From SIG653 sp045577455 (GTDB lineage: Bacteria > Bacillota > Clostridia > Oscillospirales > CAG-382): a DNA stretch of 64,000 nucleotides. Below are positions 44,341 through 53,841 of the stretch, in pieces. How positions within the stretch are numbered: the stretch's first letter is position 1; every line of letters starts with the position of its first letter. The position numbers and the translations under genes are program-made. Location of the stretch: NCBI GenBank assembly GCA_045577455.1, contig JAZNIJ010000160.1, positions 1 to 64,000 on the forward strand, given 5' to 3'. The notes beneath the pieces were generated by a model. That model made no database searches. It was not told the DNA's origin and saw only the letters and a program-made list of their open reading frames with translations.

Positions 44341-47070
44341 ATGGATAACGAAATGACCAACACCCAAACACAGGGCAACAACCCCACACAGGGCAACAAC
44401 CCCACAGAGGGAAACAATCCCACAGAGGGAAACAATCCCACAATGGGCAACAACCCCACAGAGGGCAACAACCCCACAGAGGGCAACAATCCCACAATGG
44501 GCAACAGTCCCACAGAGGGCAACAACCCCATACAGGGCAACAACCCCACAGAGGGCAACAACCCCATACAGGGCATCAATCCCACAATGAGCAACAACCC
44601 CACAGAGGGAAACAATCCCACAGAGGGCAACAATCCCACAATGGGCAACAACCCCATACAGGGCAACAATACCACAATGGGCAACAATCCCACAGAGGGC
44701 AACAATCCCACAATGGGCAACAACCCCACACAGGGAAACAACCCCACAACGGAGAATAAAAAAGGCAAAACAAAGAAAGTCATAATTATATCTGCTATTT
44801 TCCTTGTACTTTGTGCAATTGGAGTGGGTTTATATTTCTTTCTCGCCACCGACAACATCCACGAAGAATATGAGCTTGGAGAGTTGAAGGCAGAATTGTC
44901 ACGTGGAAAGCTGACAATAAGCGGTGAAGGTGAGATACCCGATTATTCACCTACAGAGATTCCTTGGTACAAAGAACGAGACGAAATAAAAAAGGTTATA
45001 ATTAAAAACGGTGTAACCGCAATAGGTAAAAACAGCTTTAACTCCTGTTTGTCTCTTAAAAGCGTAACCATTGGAGATGATGTTACAAGAATTGGCGAAA
45101 ACGCTTTTTACTATTGCGTATCCCTTAAAACTGTAACAACAGGAGAAAATGTTGATGACATAATGGACTCTGCGTTTTCTCGTTGCACCGCCCTTAAACG
45201 CATAACCATTAACGGTGCTGAAAATATTGGTAAAGATGCATTTTCCTATTGTTCGTCCCTTGAAAGTGCAACCCTTGATGCCGTAAATATAAATGATAAC
45301 GCTTTTGAAAAATGCTACTCCCTTAAGAATATAGAGCTTTCCCAAAGGGTAAAAACCATTGGTAACAGCACATTCAAGGATTGCACATCCCTTGAAGTTA
45401 TAACCATACCCGATAACGCAACAGATATTGGTGATTATGCGTTTTCCTATTGCCGTTCACTTGACGGCATAACATTCTCAAACAGTGTTAAAAACATTGG
45501 AAACGGTGCTTTTCGTGAATGTTCGTCTCTTGAAAGCGTAAATCTAGGGGCAGGAATTAACATTATTGGCAAAAGAGCGTTTCGTGGTTGCACATCCCTT
45601 AACGATGTTACATTTGAAAACCCATACGGATGGTATCTTGCACAGTTCAAGGGAGCAACTGATGGCACAGCCATAACCGTAACCGACCAAATGGCTTCTA
45701 ACCTCACAGACACATACGCAAATTACTATTTGCTCAGAACAGCCAACGCAACCAAAGACGGTATAGAATACAAAATTGGCGAACTTACAGCAACATTTAT
45801 TGATGGAACGCTTACCATAAAAGGCAACGGTGATATGCCCGATTTTTGGAACGCAAACTCCCTCCCTTGGAAAGATAAGGTTGATGTTTTAACAAAGGTT
45901 ATTGTTGAAAACGGTGTAACAAGGATAGGGAACAGTGCTTTTGAAAAATGCTACTATATTGAAAGCGTAACCTTGCCAAACAGCGTTACAAGTATTGGAA
46001 AAAGGGCTTTCAGTTATGTCCAGTCCCTTAAAGAAATAACAATACCAAGCAGCGTTAATAAAATTGAAAACGGTGCTTTTCAGGAATGTACAGGGCTTAA
46101 AAAAGCTATATTTGAAAATCCAAACGGATGGTTTATTGATGTTGTGAATATTGAAATGCACGACGAGGAAAACGCCGCATGGTATCTCACAAGAAGCCAC
46201 TCAAACAGCAAATGGATAAATATAGCAGATTATGTTGCAGAATTCAACTACACCCTTGGCAAATTGTCTGCTACCTTGCGTGAAGGCATTCTCACAATAA
46301 AGGGTAATGGTGTGATTCCCGATTATTCAGCAAAAGGCACACCTTGGTACAATGAGAAAAACAGAATCCGCAATGTTATTATCGAAAACGGAGTTACCTG
46401 CATTGGAGACTATGCATTTTCAGACTGTGTTTCTCTTAAAAGTATAACTATTCCAAACAGTGTAAATAGTATTGGAGACAGTTCTTTCCTCAATTGCTCA
46501 TCACTTAAAGAGGTAACAATTCCAAACAGCGTTGAGAAAATTTATGAATATGCATTTTACGAATGTCAATCCCTCGAAAGGGTAACCATTGGAAACAGCG
46601 TAACAAAAATAGGGGACAGTTGCTTTGAAAAATGCAAATCCCTTAAGGAAGTAACAATTCCGGGTAGCGTTGAAACTATTGAAAAATCAGCGTTTTCAGA
46701 GTGCAGATCCCTTGAAAAGGTAACTATTGAAAACGGCGTTAAAAATATTGATAATAACGCTTTCTATTATTGCTCAGCCCTTACTGATGTAACTTTTGGT
46801 AACAGCGTTACCCATATTGGCAGCCGCGTATTTGTCGGTTGTGGCAAGCTTGGGAGCATAACAATTCCCGATAGCGTTAAAACCATTGGAAACTATGCGT
46901 TTTATGATTGCTGGTCCCTTGAAAGCATTGTGTTTGAAAACCCCGACGGATGGCATATGACACGAACAGAGGGCGGTACAAACGGAAGAAAAATTCCTGT
47001 AATGGATTCCAAGAAAATTGTGAAATATTTTCAATTCCCATACGAAGATTATTTTTGGTATTTTGAATAA
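44341..47070 (+). CDS. Membrane LRR protein with a cytoplasmic Gly-Asn-Asn-Pro repeat tail
   Basis: 909 residues. N-terminus MDNEMTNTQT followed by 21 copies of a six-residue unit (x-G-N-N-P-T), then the same membrane helix as the neighbour (KTKKVIIISAIFLVLCAIGV), then three LRR_5 blocks. Each block opens with a beta-rich G-x-L-x-A-x-L-x-x-G-x-L-T-I motif and ends with an N-P-x-GW motif. With N-in topology the repeat is on the cytoplasmic side. GGAGG lies 8 bases before the ATG. Confidence 0.85.
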   Translation: MDNEMTNTQTQGNNPTQGNNPTEGNNPTEGNNPTMGNNPTEGNNPTEGNNPTMGNSPTEGNNPIQGNNPTEGNNPIQGINPTMSNNPTEGNNPTEGNNPTMGNNPIQGNNTTMGNNPTEGNNPTMGNNPTQGNNPTTENKKGKTKKVIIISAIFLVLCAIGVGLYFFLATDNIHEEYELGELKAELSRGKLTISGEGEIPDYSPTEIPWYKERDEIKKVIIKNGVTAIGKNSFNSCLSLKSVTIGDDVTRIGENAFYYCVSLKTVTTGENVDDIMDSAFSRCTALKRITINGAENIGKDAFSYCSSLESATLDAVNINDNAFEKCYSLKNIELSQRVKTIGNSTFKDCTSLEVITIPDNATDIGDYAFSYCRSLDGITFSNSVKNIGNGAFRECSSLESVNLGAGINIIGKRAFRGCTSLNDVTFENPYGWYLAQFKGATDGTAITVTDQMASNLTDTYANYYLLRTANATKDGIEYKIGELTATFIDGTLTIKGNGDMPDFWNANSLPWKDKVDVLTKVIVENGVTRIGNSAFEKCYYIESVTLPNSVTSIGKRAFSYVQSLKEITIPSSVNKIENGAFQECTGLKKAIFENPNGWFIDVVNIEMHDEENAAWYLTRSHSNSKWINIADYVAEFNYTLGKLSATLREGILTIKGNGVIPDYSAKGTPWYNEKNRIRNVIIENGVTCIGDYAFSDCVSLKSITIPNSVNSIGDSSFLNCSSLKEVTIPNSVEKIYEYAFYECQSLERVTIGNSVTKIGDSCFEKCKSLKEVTIPGSVETIEKSAFSECRSLEKVTIENGVKNIDNNAFYYCSALTDVTFGNSVTHIGSRVFVGCGKLGSITIPDSVKTIGNYAFYDCWSLESIVFENPDGWHMTRTEGGTNGRKIPVMDSKKIVKYFQFPYEDYFWYFE
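44371..44748 (+). repeat. 18-bp minisatellite encoding 21 GNNPTx units
   Basis: 21 in-frame copies of an 18-base unit (GGCAACAACCCCACAnnn), Glu, Met or Gln at the variable position. No frame is broken, so it is under selection for reading frame but can vary in copy number. Confidence 0.92.
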
Positions 47071-47082
47071 GGTTTGTAATCT

Positions 47083-48462
47083 ATGAAACTGAAAAAGCTA
47101 TACGATGCAACACCCATATTTATACAGAATATAATGATATCCATCAAAGGGTGGAGAAACTCCAAAAGGCGTTATGGTAAGCATTATTATGAGCATTTGC
47201 AGTTTCTTTTGGAGTTTGAAAAGTTGTCTCTTGCTCAAAAAAAGGAGTATCAACTTTTGAAACTTACAGAGCTTATAAAGTTTGCATATGAAAACAGCAA
47301 GTTTTACAGAGAGTTTTACAAAGATGTTGATATTTCTTCCATAAAAACCGTAGAGGATTTGGAAAAATTACCCATATTAACAAAAGAGCTTCTTCGTGAA
47401 AACATCGATTTAATTGCGATAAAAAAAGGTTGCTCCACTTCTCACACAGGAGGCACAACGGGAAAATCCCTCACCATATGGCGTACTGACCGAGATTTAA
47501 TGGAGCGTATGGCAACTCTGGACTATTTCAAAAGCAAGGTTGGGTTTATCAGTCTTAAAATGAGAAGGGCAACCTTTAACGGAAAACATATAGTGCCGAA
47601 TAAACAAAAAAAGAAGGTTTTCTGGCGGTATAACCCTTCCTGCAAGCAGATGATTTTTTCATCCTTCCATATAACCGAGGATAATTTGAAATATTATGTT
47701 TCAGAGCTTAACCGTTTTAAGCCACAGGCAATTGACGGATTTTTCACATCAATGTGCGATGTGGCAAGCTATATTGAGCGTAATAACTTGAAGTTGGAAT
47801 TTACCCCAATTGCAATTTTCCCAACATCGGAAACACTAACAGCAGAGGGAAGAGCGCTTCTTGAGAGGGTTTTCCGTTGCAAGGTGTATAATCAATACGC
47901 ATCAAGCGAGGGTGCGCCATTTGTTTATGAATGTGAAAATCAGGTATTGCATATGGATTTGTCAAGCGGTGTTTTTGAAAGCTTGAACGATGCTTCACCT
48001 TGCCCCGAAGTTCTTGTGAGTAGCTTTACAAGTCATGGAACGCCCTTGATTCGATACAGAATCGGAGACAGGATGTCTTTTGCAAATCCCGACGCTGTTT
48101 GCTCCTGCGGTTGCAATTTGCCAATAGTAACATCGATTGAAGGGAGAAGTTTAGACTTTTTGTATAATGCAGATGGTGTAAAAATCAATGCAGGGAATGT
48201 TTCAAATATATTGAAATATATCCCCAACGCTGTAATCCGCTGTCAGTTTGTGCAAAGGGAAAAAAGCGTTGTTACTCTGCTTATGCAGGTTGATGAAGCA
48301 TTGTATAAACCCACATACGATAAGCAGATAACAGAAGAATTTGCCTGCAAATTCGGAGACAAAACAAAGCTGATTATAACCCATGTTAAAGATATCCCAA
48401 GGGAAAAAAGCGGAAAATTCAGAATGATAAAAAATCTTGTTGATGAACAGGAGAGAAAATGA
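47083..48462 (+). CDS. CapK/PaaK-like adenylate-forming enzyme
   Basis: 459 residues of the phenylacetate-CoA ligase/CapK family. P-loop-like STSHTGGTTGKSL near residue 123, FPTSETLTAEGR, YASSEGAPFVYECE (motif for the acyl adenylate) and IGDRMSF, GRSLDFLYNADG. CapK-like members occur in surface polysaccharide loci and probably activate an acyl or carboxylic group for attachment. It follows the LRR gene by 12 bases and overlaps the next gene by ATGA. Confidence 0.85.
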   Translation: MKLKKLYDATPIFIQNIMISIKGWRNSKRRYGKHYYEHLQFLLEFEKLSLAQKKEYQLLKLTELIKFAYENSKFYREFYKDVDISSIKTVEDLEKLPILTKELLRENIDLIAIKKGCSTSHTGGTTGKSLTIWRTDRDLMERMATLDYFKSKVGFISLKMRRATFNGKHIVPNKQKKKVFWRYNPSCKQMIFSSFHITEDNLKYYVSELNRFKPQAIDGFFTSMCDVASYIERNNLKLEFTPIAIFPTSETLTAEGRALLERVFRCKVYNQYASSEGAPFVYECENQVLHMDLSSGVFESLNDASPCPEVLVSSFTSHGTPLIRYRIGDRMSFANPDAVCSCGCNLPIVTSIEGRSLDFLYNADGVKINAGNVSNILKYIPNAVIRCQFVQREKSVVTLLMQVDEALYKPTYDKQITEEFACKFGDKTKLIITHVKDIPREKSGKFRMIKNLVDEQERK

Positions 48463-49460
48463 GATTATCAAACGAAGCTATTAAAAGGGTTGCTTTTGGC
48501 TATCTCCAAACAAAAGAGGACGAGAGGGGAATACATTTTTACCGTCATACAGATAAGCAAACTTTAGCGTTGTACGAAGCTGAGTATTTTTACGGTGATT
48601 GGTCAAAGGCAACAACAGGGGTTTTGCTTGATTTTTATACAGATTCCAAAAACCTCACCTTTAATGCGGTTTTGGGAGACAGCTTTGAAGTTCTGATAAA
48701 CGGATTGCCTCGGTATAAATTTTCTTTTATGGAAATGTACGAAAACCCCGAAAGTTGCAAATATGCCATTAAAGAGGGTGAAAATCTAAAAGGGGTTTCT
48801 GTTCCCCTTGAAAATGGGGAGCGTGTTCGTGTAACCATAGTTTACCCAGCCAGAAACGCTCCTGGGGTTATTGAATATGTTGAGCTTGACGATGGTGCAG
48901 AGCTTACACCATATACATACAGTGGTAAGATTCTCTTTTTGGGAGACAGCATAACCCAAGGTTTCTATGCATCCCACGATTCACTTTCCTATGCATACAG
49001 AGTTGCAAGGTTTTTCGATGCCGAAATGCTCAATCAGGGTGTTGGTGGTACGGTTTACAACGAAGAATTTCTGGATGATTTTGATTTTGACCCCGACAGA
49101 GTTATTATCGGATATGGTACAAACGATTTCAGTATTTGTCCGTCAATGAATGTTTTTAAATACAATTTAGATGCTTATATGGAAAAAATCCGCCTTCGTT
49201 ACGGTGATAAAAAGGTGTATATTATAACCCCCGTATGGAAGGGTACTATTGGAATTCAACCAATGGGAACATTTGAAGATTGCAGAAATGCAATTGCGGA
49301 AATGGGAAAATCAAAGGGTTTTACAGTTATAGACGGGTTTAAGTTAGTTCCTCATAGCAGTGAATATTTCAGTGATGCGGTTCTTCATCCAAACGATTTG
49401 GGGTTTGGTCTTTATGCGGAAAATCTGATTAAAGAAATTTTAATTGCAGAAATGAAATAA
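48459..49460 (+). CDS. SGNH/GDSL-type hydrolase
   Basis: 333 residues. An N-terminal beta domain of about 150 residues precedes the SGNH core: block I LFLGDSITQGFY (Ser), block II Gly in LNQGVGGTV, block III IGYGTNDFSI (Asn), and block V DAVLHPND (Asp/His). No signal peptide, so it acts inside or is carried by the complex. With the CapK homologue it could add and remove an acyl group on a glycan; this is inference. Confidence 0.85.
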   Translation: MRLSNEAIKRVAFGYLQTKEDERGIHFYRHTDKQTLALYEAEYFYGDWSKATTGVLLDFYTDSKNLTFNAVLGDSFEVLINGLPRYKFSFMEMYENPESCKYAIKEGENLKGVSVPLENGERVRVTIVYPARNAPGVIEYVELDDGAELTPYTYSGKILFLGDSITQGFYASHDSLSYAYRVARFFDAEMLNQGVGGTVYNEEFLDDFDFDPDRVIIGYGTNDFSICPSMNVFKYNLDAYMEKIRLRYGDKKVYIITPVWKGTIGIQPMGTFEDCRNAIAEMGKSKGFTVIDGFKLVPHSSEYFSDAVLHPNDLGFGLYAENLIKEILIAEMK

Positions 49461-49464
49461 AAGT

Positions 49465-49626
49465 TTGGAGAAAACAATAGATAAGAAAAAAGAGATAATT
49501 CCCTGTTGGGAAGTTGTGGAACAGTTGGGCTCGGGTGGCTTTAGCACAGTTTATGATAATGAAATACTTAAACAAATAGGGGATGCAGATTTTGCATCCC
49601 CCTGTTTGGTTATAAAAACGATTTGA
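49465..49626 (+). pseudogene. Fragment of a serine/threonine protein kinase N-lobe
   Basis: A 53-codon frame (TTG start, no strong ribosome binding site) reads IIPCWEVVEQLGSGGFSTVYD, the glycine-rich ATP loop of a Hanks-type kinase. The kinase likeness stops there; the rest of the frame runs through the operon terminator. The catalytic lysine, HRD and DFG regions are missing, so this is a decayed or truncated gene, directly after the SGNH gene. Confidence 0.55.
49579..49609 (+). terminator. Terminator of the sugar/LRR/CapK operon
   Basis: GGGGATGCA/TGCATCCCC, perfect 9-bp stem with a 5-base loop, then CTGTTTGGTT. Ends the six-gene operon. Confidence 0.75.
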
Positions 49627-49670
49627 AAGAAAAAAATTCTTATGATTATTTATGAGAAAAATGTAGTGTT

Positions 49671-49776
49671 TTACATTTTTCGTAGGAAAAAGTGTGGTGT
49701 ATTACATTTTTTCGTAGGAAAAAGTGTGATTATATCATAAAAATCCGTTGCATTTATTATAATTCTGTGGTATACT
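49671..49776 (+). promoter_or_regulatory. Direct repeats and promoter of ATPase copy 2
   Basis: TTACATTTTTCGTAGGAAAA-AGTGTG occurs at 49671 and 49702 (period 31). Promoter TTGCAT (49748) and TATACT (49771) with 17-base spacing, TGTGG directly before the -10, as before the other three ATPase genes. Confidence 0.65.
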
Positions 49777-49806
49777 ATATTTGAAAATAGAAATGGAGGT
49801 GTGTTT

Positions 49807-51111
49807 ATGTATCGAATTGCTATAGAAAATTTATTAAAATGGAAGCAGAGCAAGCGTCGCAAACCGTTAATTATTGAAGGAGCAAGACAGGTTGGCAAGA
49901 CTTGGTTAATGAAAGAATTTGGCAAGCAGGCGTATGAAGATACTGTATATATCAATTTTGACTCCAATTCAAGAATGGCAGAGTTATTTGCTTCGGATTT
50001 GGACACAGAACGCCTTATTGTTGGGTTAGAGTTGTATATTGGACGGAAAATTGATTCTGAAAAAACTTTGCTGATTTTTGACGAAGTACAGGAAGTTCCC
50101 CGTGCATTGGCATCTCTTAAATACTTTTACGAAAATGCACCCCAGTATCACATTGTATGTGCTGGTTCTTTGCTTGGAATTGCTTTGCATCAGGGTACAT
50201 CTTTCCCTGTTGGCAAGGTTGATTTTTTAAAATTACATCCTCTTTCCTTTAAGGAGTTTTTAATGGCAACAGGCAAAGAGCAGTTTGCAAAATTGCTCGA
50301 TGGCGGTGATTTTCAAATGATTAACGGGTTCAGGGAAACATATATTGATGCTTTAAAGCAGTATTACTTTGTTGGAGGTATGCCCGAAGCTGTGCTGAGC
50401 TTCTCCGAAAACAAGGATTTTAACGAGGTTCGACAAATTCAAAAGCAAATTCTTTCTGCTTACGAACAGGATTTTTCAAAACACGCTCCAAACGAAATCG
50501 TTCCCAGGTTGCGTATGCTCTGGAACAGCATACCTTCACAGCTGGCAAAAGAAAACAAAAAGTTTTTATATGGTCTTGTTCGTGAAGGTGCTCGTGCAAA
50601 AGAATATGAAACAGCAATTATGTGGCTTGGCGACTGCGGACTCGTTAATAAGGTCAGCAGAGTCAACGGGGCAGGAATTCCTTTGCGTGCGTATGAAGAT
50701 TTAAAAGCGTTTAAGCTGTTTGTTGTTGATGTTGGGCTTCTTGGATGTATGACGGGGCTTCATCAAAGCACCCTTATTGAGGGTAATTCTCTTTTTGTTG
50801 AGTTCAAGGGGGCATTAACTGAACAGTATGTTTGTCAGCAATTGAAAACAATAAAGGACATAGATATTTACTATTACACAAACGACAAAGGTTCTTGCGA
50901 AATTGACTTTATTGTTGATACAGGAGAGCTTATTGTTCCTCTTGAAGTAAAGGCAGAATTGAACCTTAAGGCAAAGAGTCTTAAAGCTTACAGAGATAAG
51001 TTTTCTCCAAAGGTTTCTGTGCGTACATCTATGGCGGACTACAAAAGGGAAGAATGGCTTGTCAATCTTCCCCTGTATGCAATAGACCAAATTGTAAAAA
51101 TAGAGCAATGA
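49807..51111 (+). CDS. AAA ATPase/DUF4143, copy 2
   Basis: 434 residues starting MYRIAIENLLKWKQSKRRKP at the ATG seven bases after GGAGG. Walker A GARQVGKT, Walker B LLIFDEVQEVPRA, CAGSLLGIAL sensor, and the C-terminal nuclease-like CEIDFIVDTGELIVPLEVKA. Close in sequence to copy 3 (52398), less to copies 1 and 4. Ends tail-to-tail, without any gap, against the kinase-like gene on the other strand. Confidence 0.87.
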   Translation: MYRIAIENLLKWKQSKRRKPLIIEGARQVGKTWLMKEFGKQAYEDTVYINFDSNSRMAELFASDLDTERLIVGLELYIGRKIDSEKTLLIFDEVQEVPRALASLKYFYENAPQYHIVCAGSLLGIALHQGTSFPVGKVDFLKLHPLSFKEFLMATGKEQFAKLLDGGDFQMINGFRETYIDALKQYYFVGGMPEAVLSFSENKDFNEVRQIQKQILSAYEQDFSKHAPNEIVPRLRMLWNSIPSQLAKENKKFLYGLVREGARAKEYETAIMWLGDCGLVNKVSRVNGAGIPLRAYEDLKAFKLFVVDVGLLGCMTGLHQSTLIEGNSLFVEFKGALTEQYVCQQLKTIKDIDIYYYTNDKGSCEIDFIVDTGELIVPLEVKAELNLKAKSLKAYRDKFSPKVSVRTSMADYKREEWLVNLPLYAIDQIVKIEQ

Positions 51112-52191
51112 TTATTTAATACCCTTGATTATTTCCTTCATTTGCGGTAATGCGTTTTCCATACATTTAACAAGGGCGAACTGGTTTCTTGCTCTGTCAA
51201 GGTTATGCTTCGGACGGTGGGTTTTGAAGTATACATCCCCGTCAAGATAATCCGTAAGGAAGCGAAGTCCACATTCCAAAGTCATCATAATTGCACCTTC
51301 GGGCAAGAGTTCAAGCTCAGTTTCGTTGAGTGAACCCTCACAGCCCTTGATAAATCCCCTTGCGTAAGTTTCAAAAAGTGAAATGTCAAATTTCACCTTG
51401 GAAAGGTCGGTTTCGTCTTCTGAAGCAGTATTTGCACCAAAACGGATGGAGTCTCCAAAATCGCAAAGCACATATCCGGGCATAACCGTATCAAGGTCAA
51501 TAACGCAAATTGCTTCTCCGCTTTTGCTGTCGAAAAGAATATTGTTCAGCTTCGTGTCGTTGTGAGTTACCTTTAAGGGGAGTTTGCCCTCAATTCGGGC
51601 GTTTTCAAACAGGTTGCAAAATTCTCTCCTTGCCATTGCAAACTCAATTTCACTTTCAACCTCGTTTCGTCTTCCGCAAGCGTCCTTCTCTATGGATTTT
51701 AAAAGATTTTCAAATCTTACAGGGGTGTTGTGGAAATTTGGCAATGTTTCGGTAAGCAAAGTTGCATCCATATCCGAAAGTAACTGCCCAAACTGACCAA
51801 ATGCATATCCACAGCTATAGAAGTCGTTTGGATTTTCAACCGCTTCACGGGTTACTGTTCCCTCGGTAAACTCATACAAACGCCAGCTTTGTTCCAATGG
51901 GTCGGTGTAATACATTTCACCCGAAAGAGTTGGAACAACTAAAAGGGTGCATCTTGCTTCGTCGCCACCGTTTGCAATTGCTTTGTTTCGGATATGGTTT
52001 GTAACAGTGAGAATGTTTTTCATCAGCCCTGAAACATCTTTAAAAATGCTCGTGTTCATCCGTTGAAGAATGTATCTTTTATTGCAAACAACTAAAAAAG
52101 TATCGTTTATATGTCCGTTTCCGTATGGCTCACAATAGGAAACACTGTCTTTAAAATACGCTTTTAATGCGTAGCTTGTATCTGTTTTCAT
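51112..52191 (-). CDS. APH-fold sugar kinase, N-acetylhexosamine 1-kinase-like
   Basis: 359 residues of the aminoglycoside phosphotransferase fold: YGNGHINDTFLV (nucleotide loop), VTHNDTKLNNIL (catalytic Asp) and VIDLDTVMPGYVLCDFGDSI (metal-binding). This combination matches the NahK-type N-acetylhexosamine 1-kinases of gut bacteria, which phosphorylate GlcNAc/GalNAc at C1. It stands alone on the minus strand. Substrate assignment is by family only. Confidence 0.75.
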   Translation of the reverse strand: MKTDTSYALKAYFKDSVSYCEPYGNGHINDTFLVVCNKRYILQRMNTSIFKDVSGLMKNILTVTNHIRNKAIANGGDEARCTLLVVPTLSGEMYYTDPLEQSWRLYEFTEGTVTREAVENPNDFYSCGYAFGQFGQLLSDMDATLLTETLPNFHNTPVRFENLLKSIEKDACGRRNEVESEIEFAMARREFCNLFENARIEGKLPLKVTHNDTKLNNILFDSKSGEAICVIDLDTVMPGYVLCDFGDSIRFGANTASEDETDLSKVKFDISLFETYARGFIKGCEGSLNETELELLPEGAIMMTLECGLRFLTDYLDGDVYFKTHRPKHNLDRARNQFALVKCMENALPQMKEIIKGIK

Positions 52192-52338
52192 TTATTTTAC
52201 CTCCAATTGATTGCTTTTATTATATACTCACAGTAAAAAAAAGTCAATCCCATTAAACGGTATTTTGGAAAAACTGTAAAATTGCAAAAAATGTGCAAAA
52301 ACGGTCAAAAAAACTTGTAAAAATGTGTGAAAATCACC

Positions 52339-52367
52339 TTGAAAAACCTGCAAAAATGTGTTATTAT
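52339..52367 (+). promoter_or_regulatory. Promoter of ATPase copy 3
   Basis: TTGAAA and TATTAT, 17 bases apart, ATGTGT before the -10. Upstream (52276-52360) GCAAAAA-TGTG and related motifs are repeated about four times. Confidence 0.6.
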
Positions 52368-52397
52368 GTTTTTGAAGTGTTAGTGAGGTGATTTTTT

Positions 52398-53690
52398 ATG
52401 CAAAGAAACGCAATGGAAAAGTTGATAAAATGGAAAAATGATGAAGAACGAAAGCCGATGATTTTAAGAGGGGCGCGTCAGGTTGGAAAAACATGGATTA
52501 TGAAGGAGTTTGGAAAAAACCACTACGCAAACTATGTTTATTTCAACTTTGATGAGGAAGATGAGCTTAAATCAATTTTTGAATCAAACAAAAATCCCCA
52601 TCGCATTATTGAGCTACTTTCCATAATTTCGGGAGAAGTTATTTCTGCGGAAAATACACTTATTATTTTTGATGAGATTCAGGAATGCCCGACGGCTCTC
52701 AATTCTTTAAAATATTTCAAGGAAAAAGCAGGGGAGTATCATGTAATTTGTGCGGGTAGTTTGCTTGGAACATTGCTTGCGCAACCCAAATCATATCCCG
52801 TTGGAATGGTTAATATTCTTGATATTGCCCCATTGACTTTTGATGAATTCCTTTCTGCAATTGACCCTAATTTATATGTTTACTATCAAAGTATAACAAA
52901 AGAACAGCAAATTGAAGAAGTTTTTCACAACCGTTTGCTTGAAATGTATAATTATTACTTGATTATCGGTGGTATGCCCGAATGTGTTGCTTCCTGGTTA
53001 AAATACAAAGACCCTTCAAGGGTTGCCGAAATCCAAAAAGAGCTTGTTCAGATATACGAAAATGATTTTTCAAAGCATAATGGCAAAGTCAACAGTGGAA
53101 GGATTTTAATGGTTTTTCGTAGTATAGTAACTCAACTTGCAAAACCAAATGAAAAATTTGTATACGGTGCAGTGAGAGAAGGCGGCAGAGCAAGAGATTT
53201 TGAAGAAGCGATAGAATGGCTTGTTTCTGCAGGAATGTTAAAGCGTGTTTACAATGTTTCAAAATTGGAGCATCCTTTAGCTGCGTTCAGAAAATTGGAG
53301 CAGTTCAAATTGTTTGTTTTTGATACGGGCTTGTTGAAGCATATGGCAGGCATTGACAACAAGGCAATTCTTTTGAAAACAGACTATCAATTCAAAGGAC
53401 CTCTTACAGAAAATTTTGTTCTGCAACAGCTTTGCGGGCAATATGATGTTGCACCTCATTATTACTCTGAACGAAACGGAGAGATAGATTTTGTTGTTCA
53501 GCACGAAACAGAAATAGTTCCAATCGAAGCAAAGGGTGGTGAAGATAAATCTGCACCAACCTTCAAAAAATATGTGTCAGAAAAACGCCCTTTGTTCGCT
53601 GTTCGGTTTTCAAAGCGCGGCTATCGTAAAGACGGATATATTACCAATATGCCCCTTTATCTTGCTGTGAAAATGAAAGAGTTATTGTGA
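52398..53690 (+). CDS. AAA ATPase/DUF4143, copy 3
   Basis: 430 residues (begins MQRNAMEKLIKWKNDEERKP). Walker A RGARQVGKT, Walker B LIIFDEIQECPTA, CAGSLLGTLL, and a C-terminal EIDFVVQHETEIVPIEAKGG. Very similar to copy 2 in length and motifs, so a recent duplication. All core residues intact; function unknown. Confidence 0.87.
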   Translation: MQRNAMEKLIKWKNDEERKPMILRGARQVGKTWIMKEFGKNHYANYVYFNFDEEDELKSIFESNKNPHRIIELLSIISGEVISAENTLIIFDEIQECPTALNSLKYFKEKAGEYHVICAGSLLGTLLAQPKSYPVGMVNILDIAPLTFDEFLSAIDPNLYVYYQSITKEQQIEEVFHNRLLEMYNYYLIIGGMPECVASWLKYKDPSRVAEIQKELVQIYENDFSKHNGKVNSGRILMVFRSIVTQLAKPNEKFVYGAVREGGRARDFEEAIEWLVSAGMLKRVYNVSKLEHPLAAFRKLEQFKLFVFDTGLLKHMAGIDNKAILLKTDYQFKGPLTENFVLQQLCGQYDVAPHYYSERNGEIDFVVQHETEIVPIEAKGGEDKSAPTFKKYVSEKRPLFAVRFSKRGYRKDGYITNMPLYLAVKMKELL

Positions 53691-53784
53691 TGCTTCCTTT
53701 ATAAAAAAAGTTATGCATTTTGCATTATTTACCAAATTTTACAATAAAAACTTGAAAAGTGTATTTTTTTCTCTGTAAAATATA

Positions 53785-53813
53785 TTGAAAAGTGTGTTTT
53801 TATGTGGTATAAT
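53785..53813 (+). promoter_or_regulatory. Promoter of ATPase copy 4
   Basis: TTGAAA and TATAAT with 17-base spacing, ATGTGG before the -10. TTGAAAAGTGTRTTTTT is repeated two times just upstream, with a third partial copy (TTGAAAAATGT) after it. Confidence 0.7.
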
Positions 53814-53841
53814 ATACTTGAAAAATGTAATGGAGGGTATT

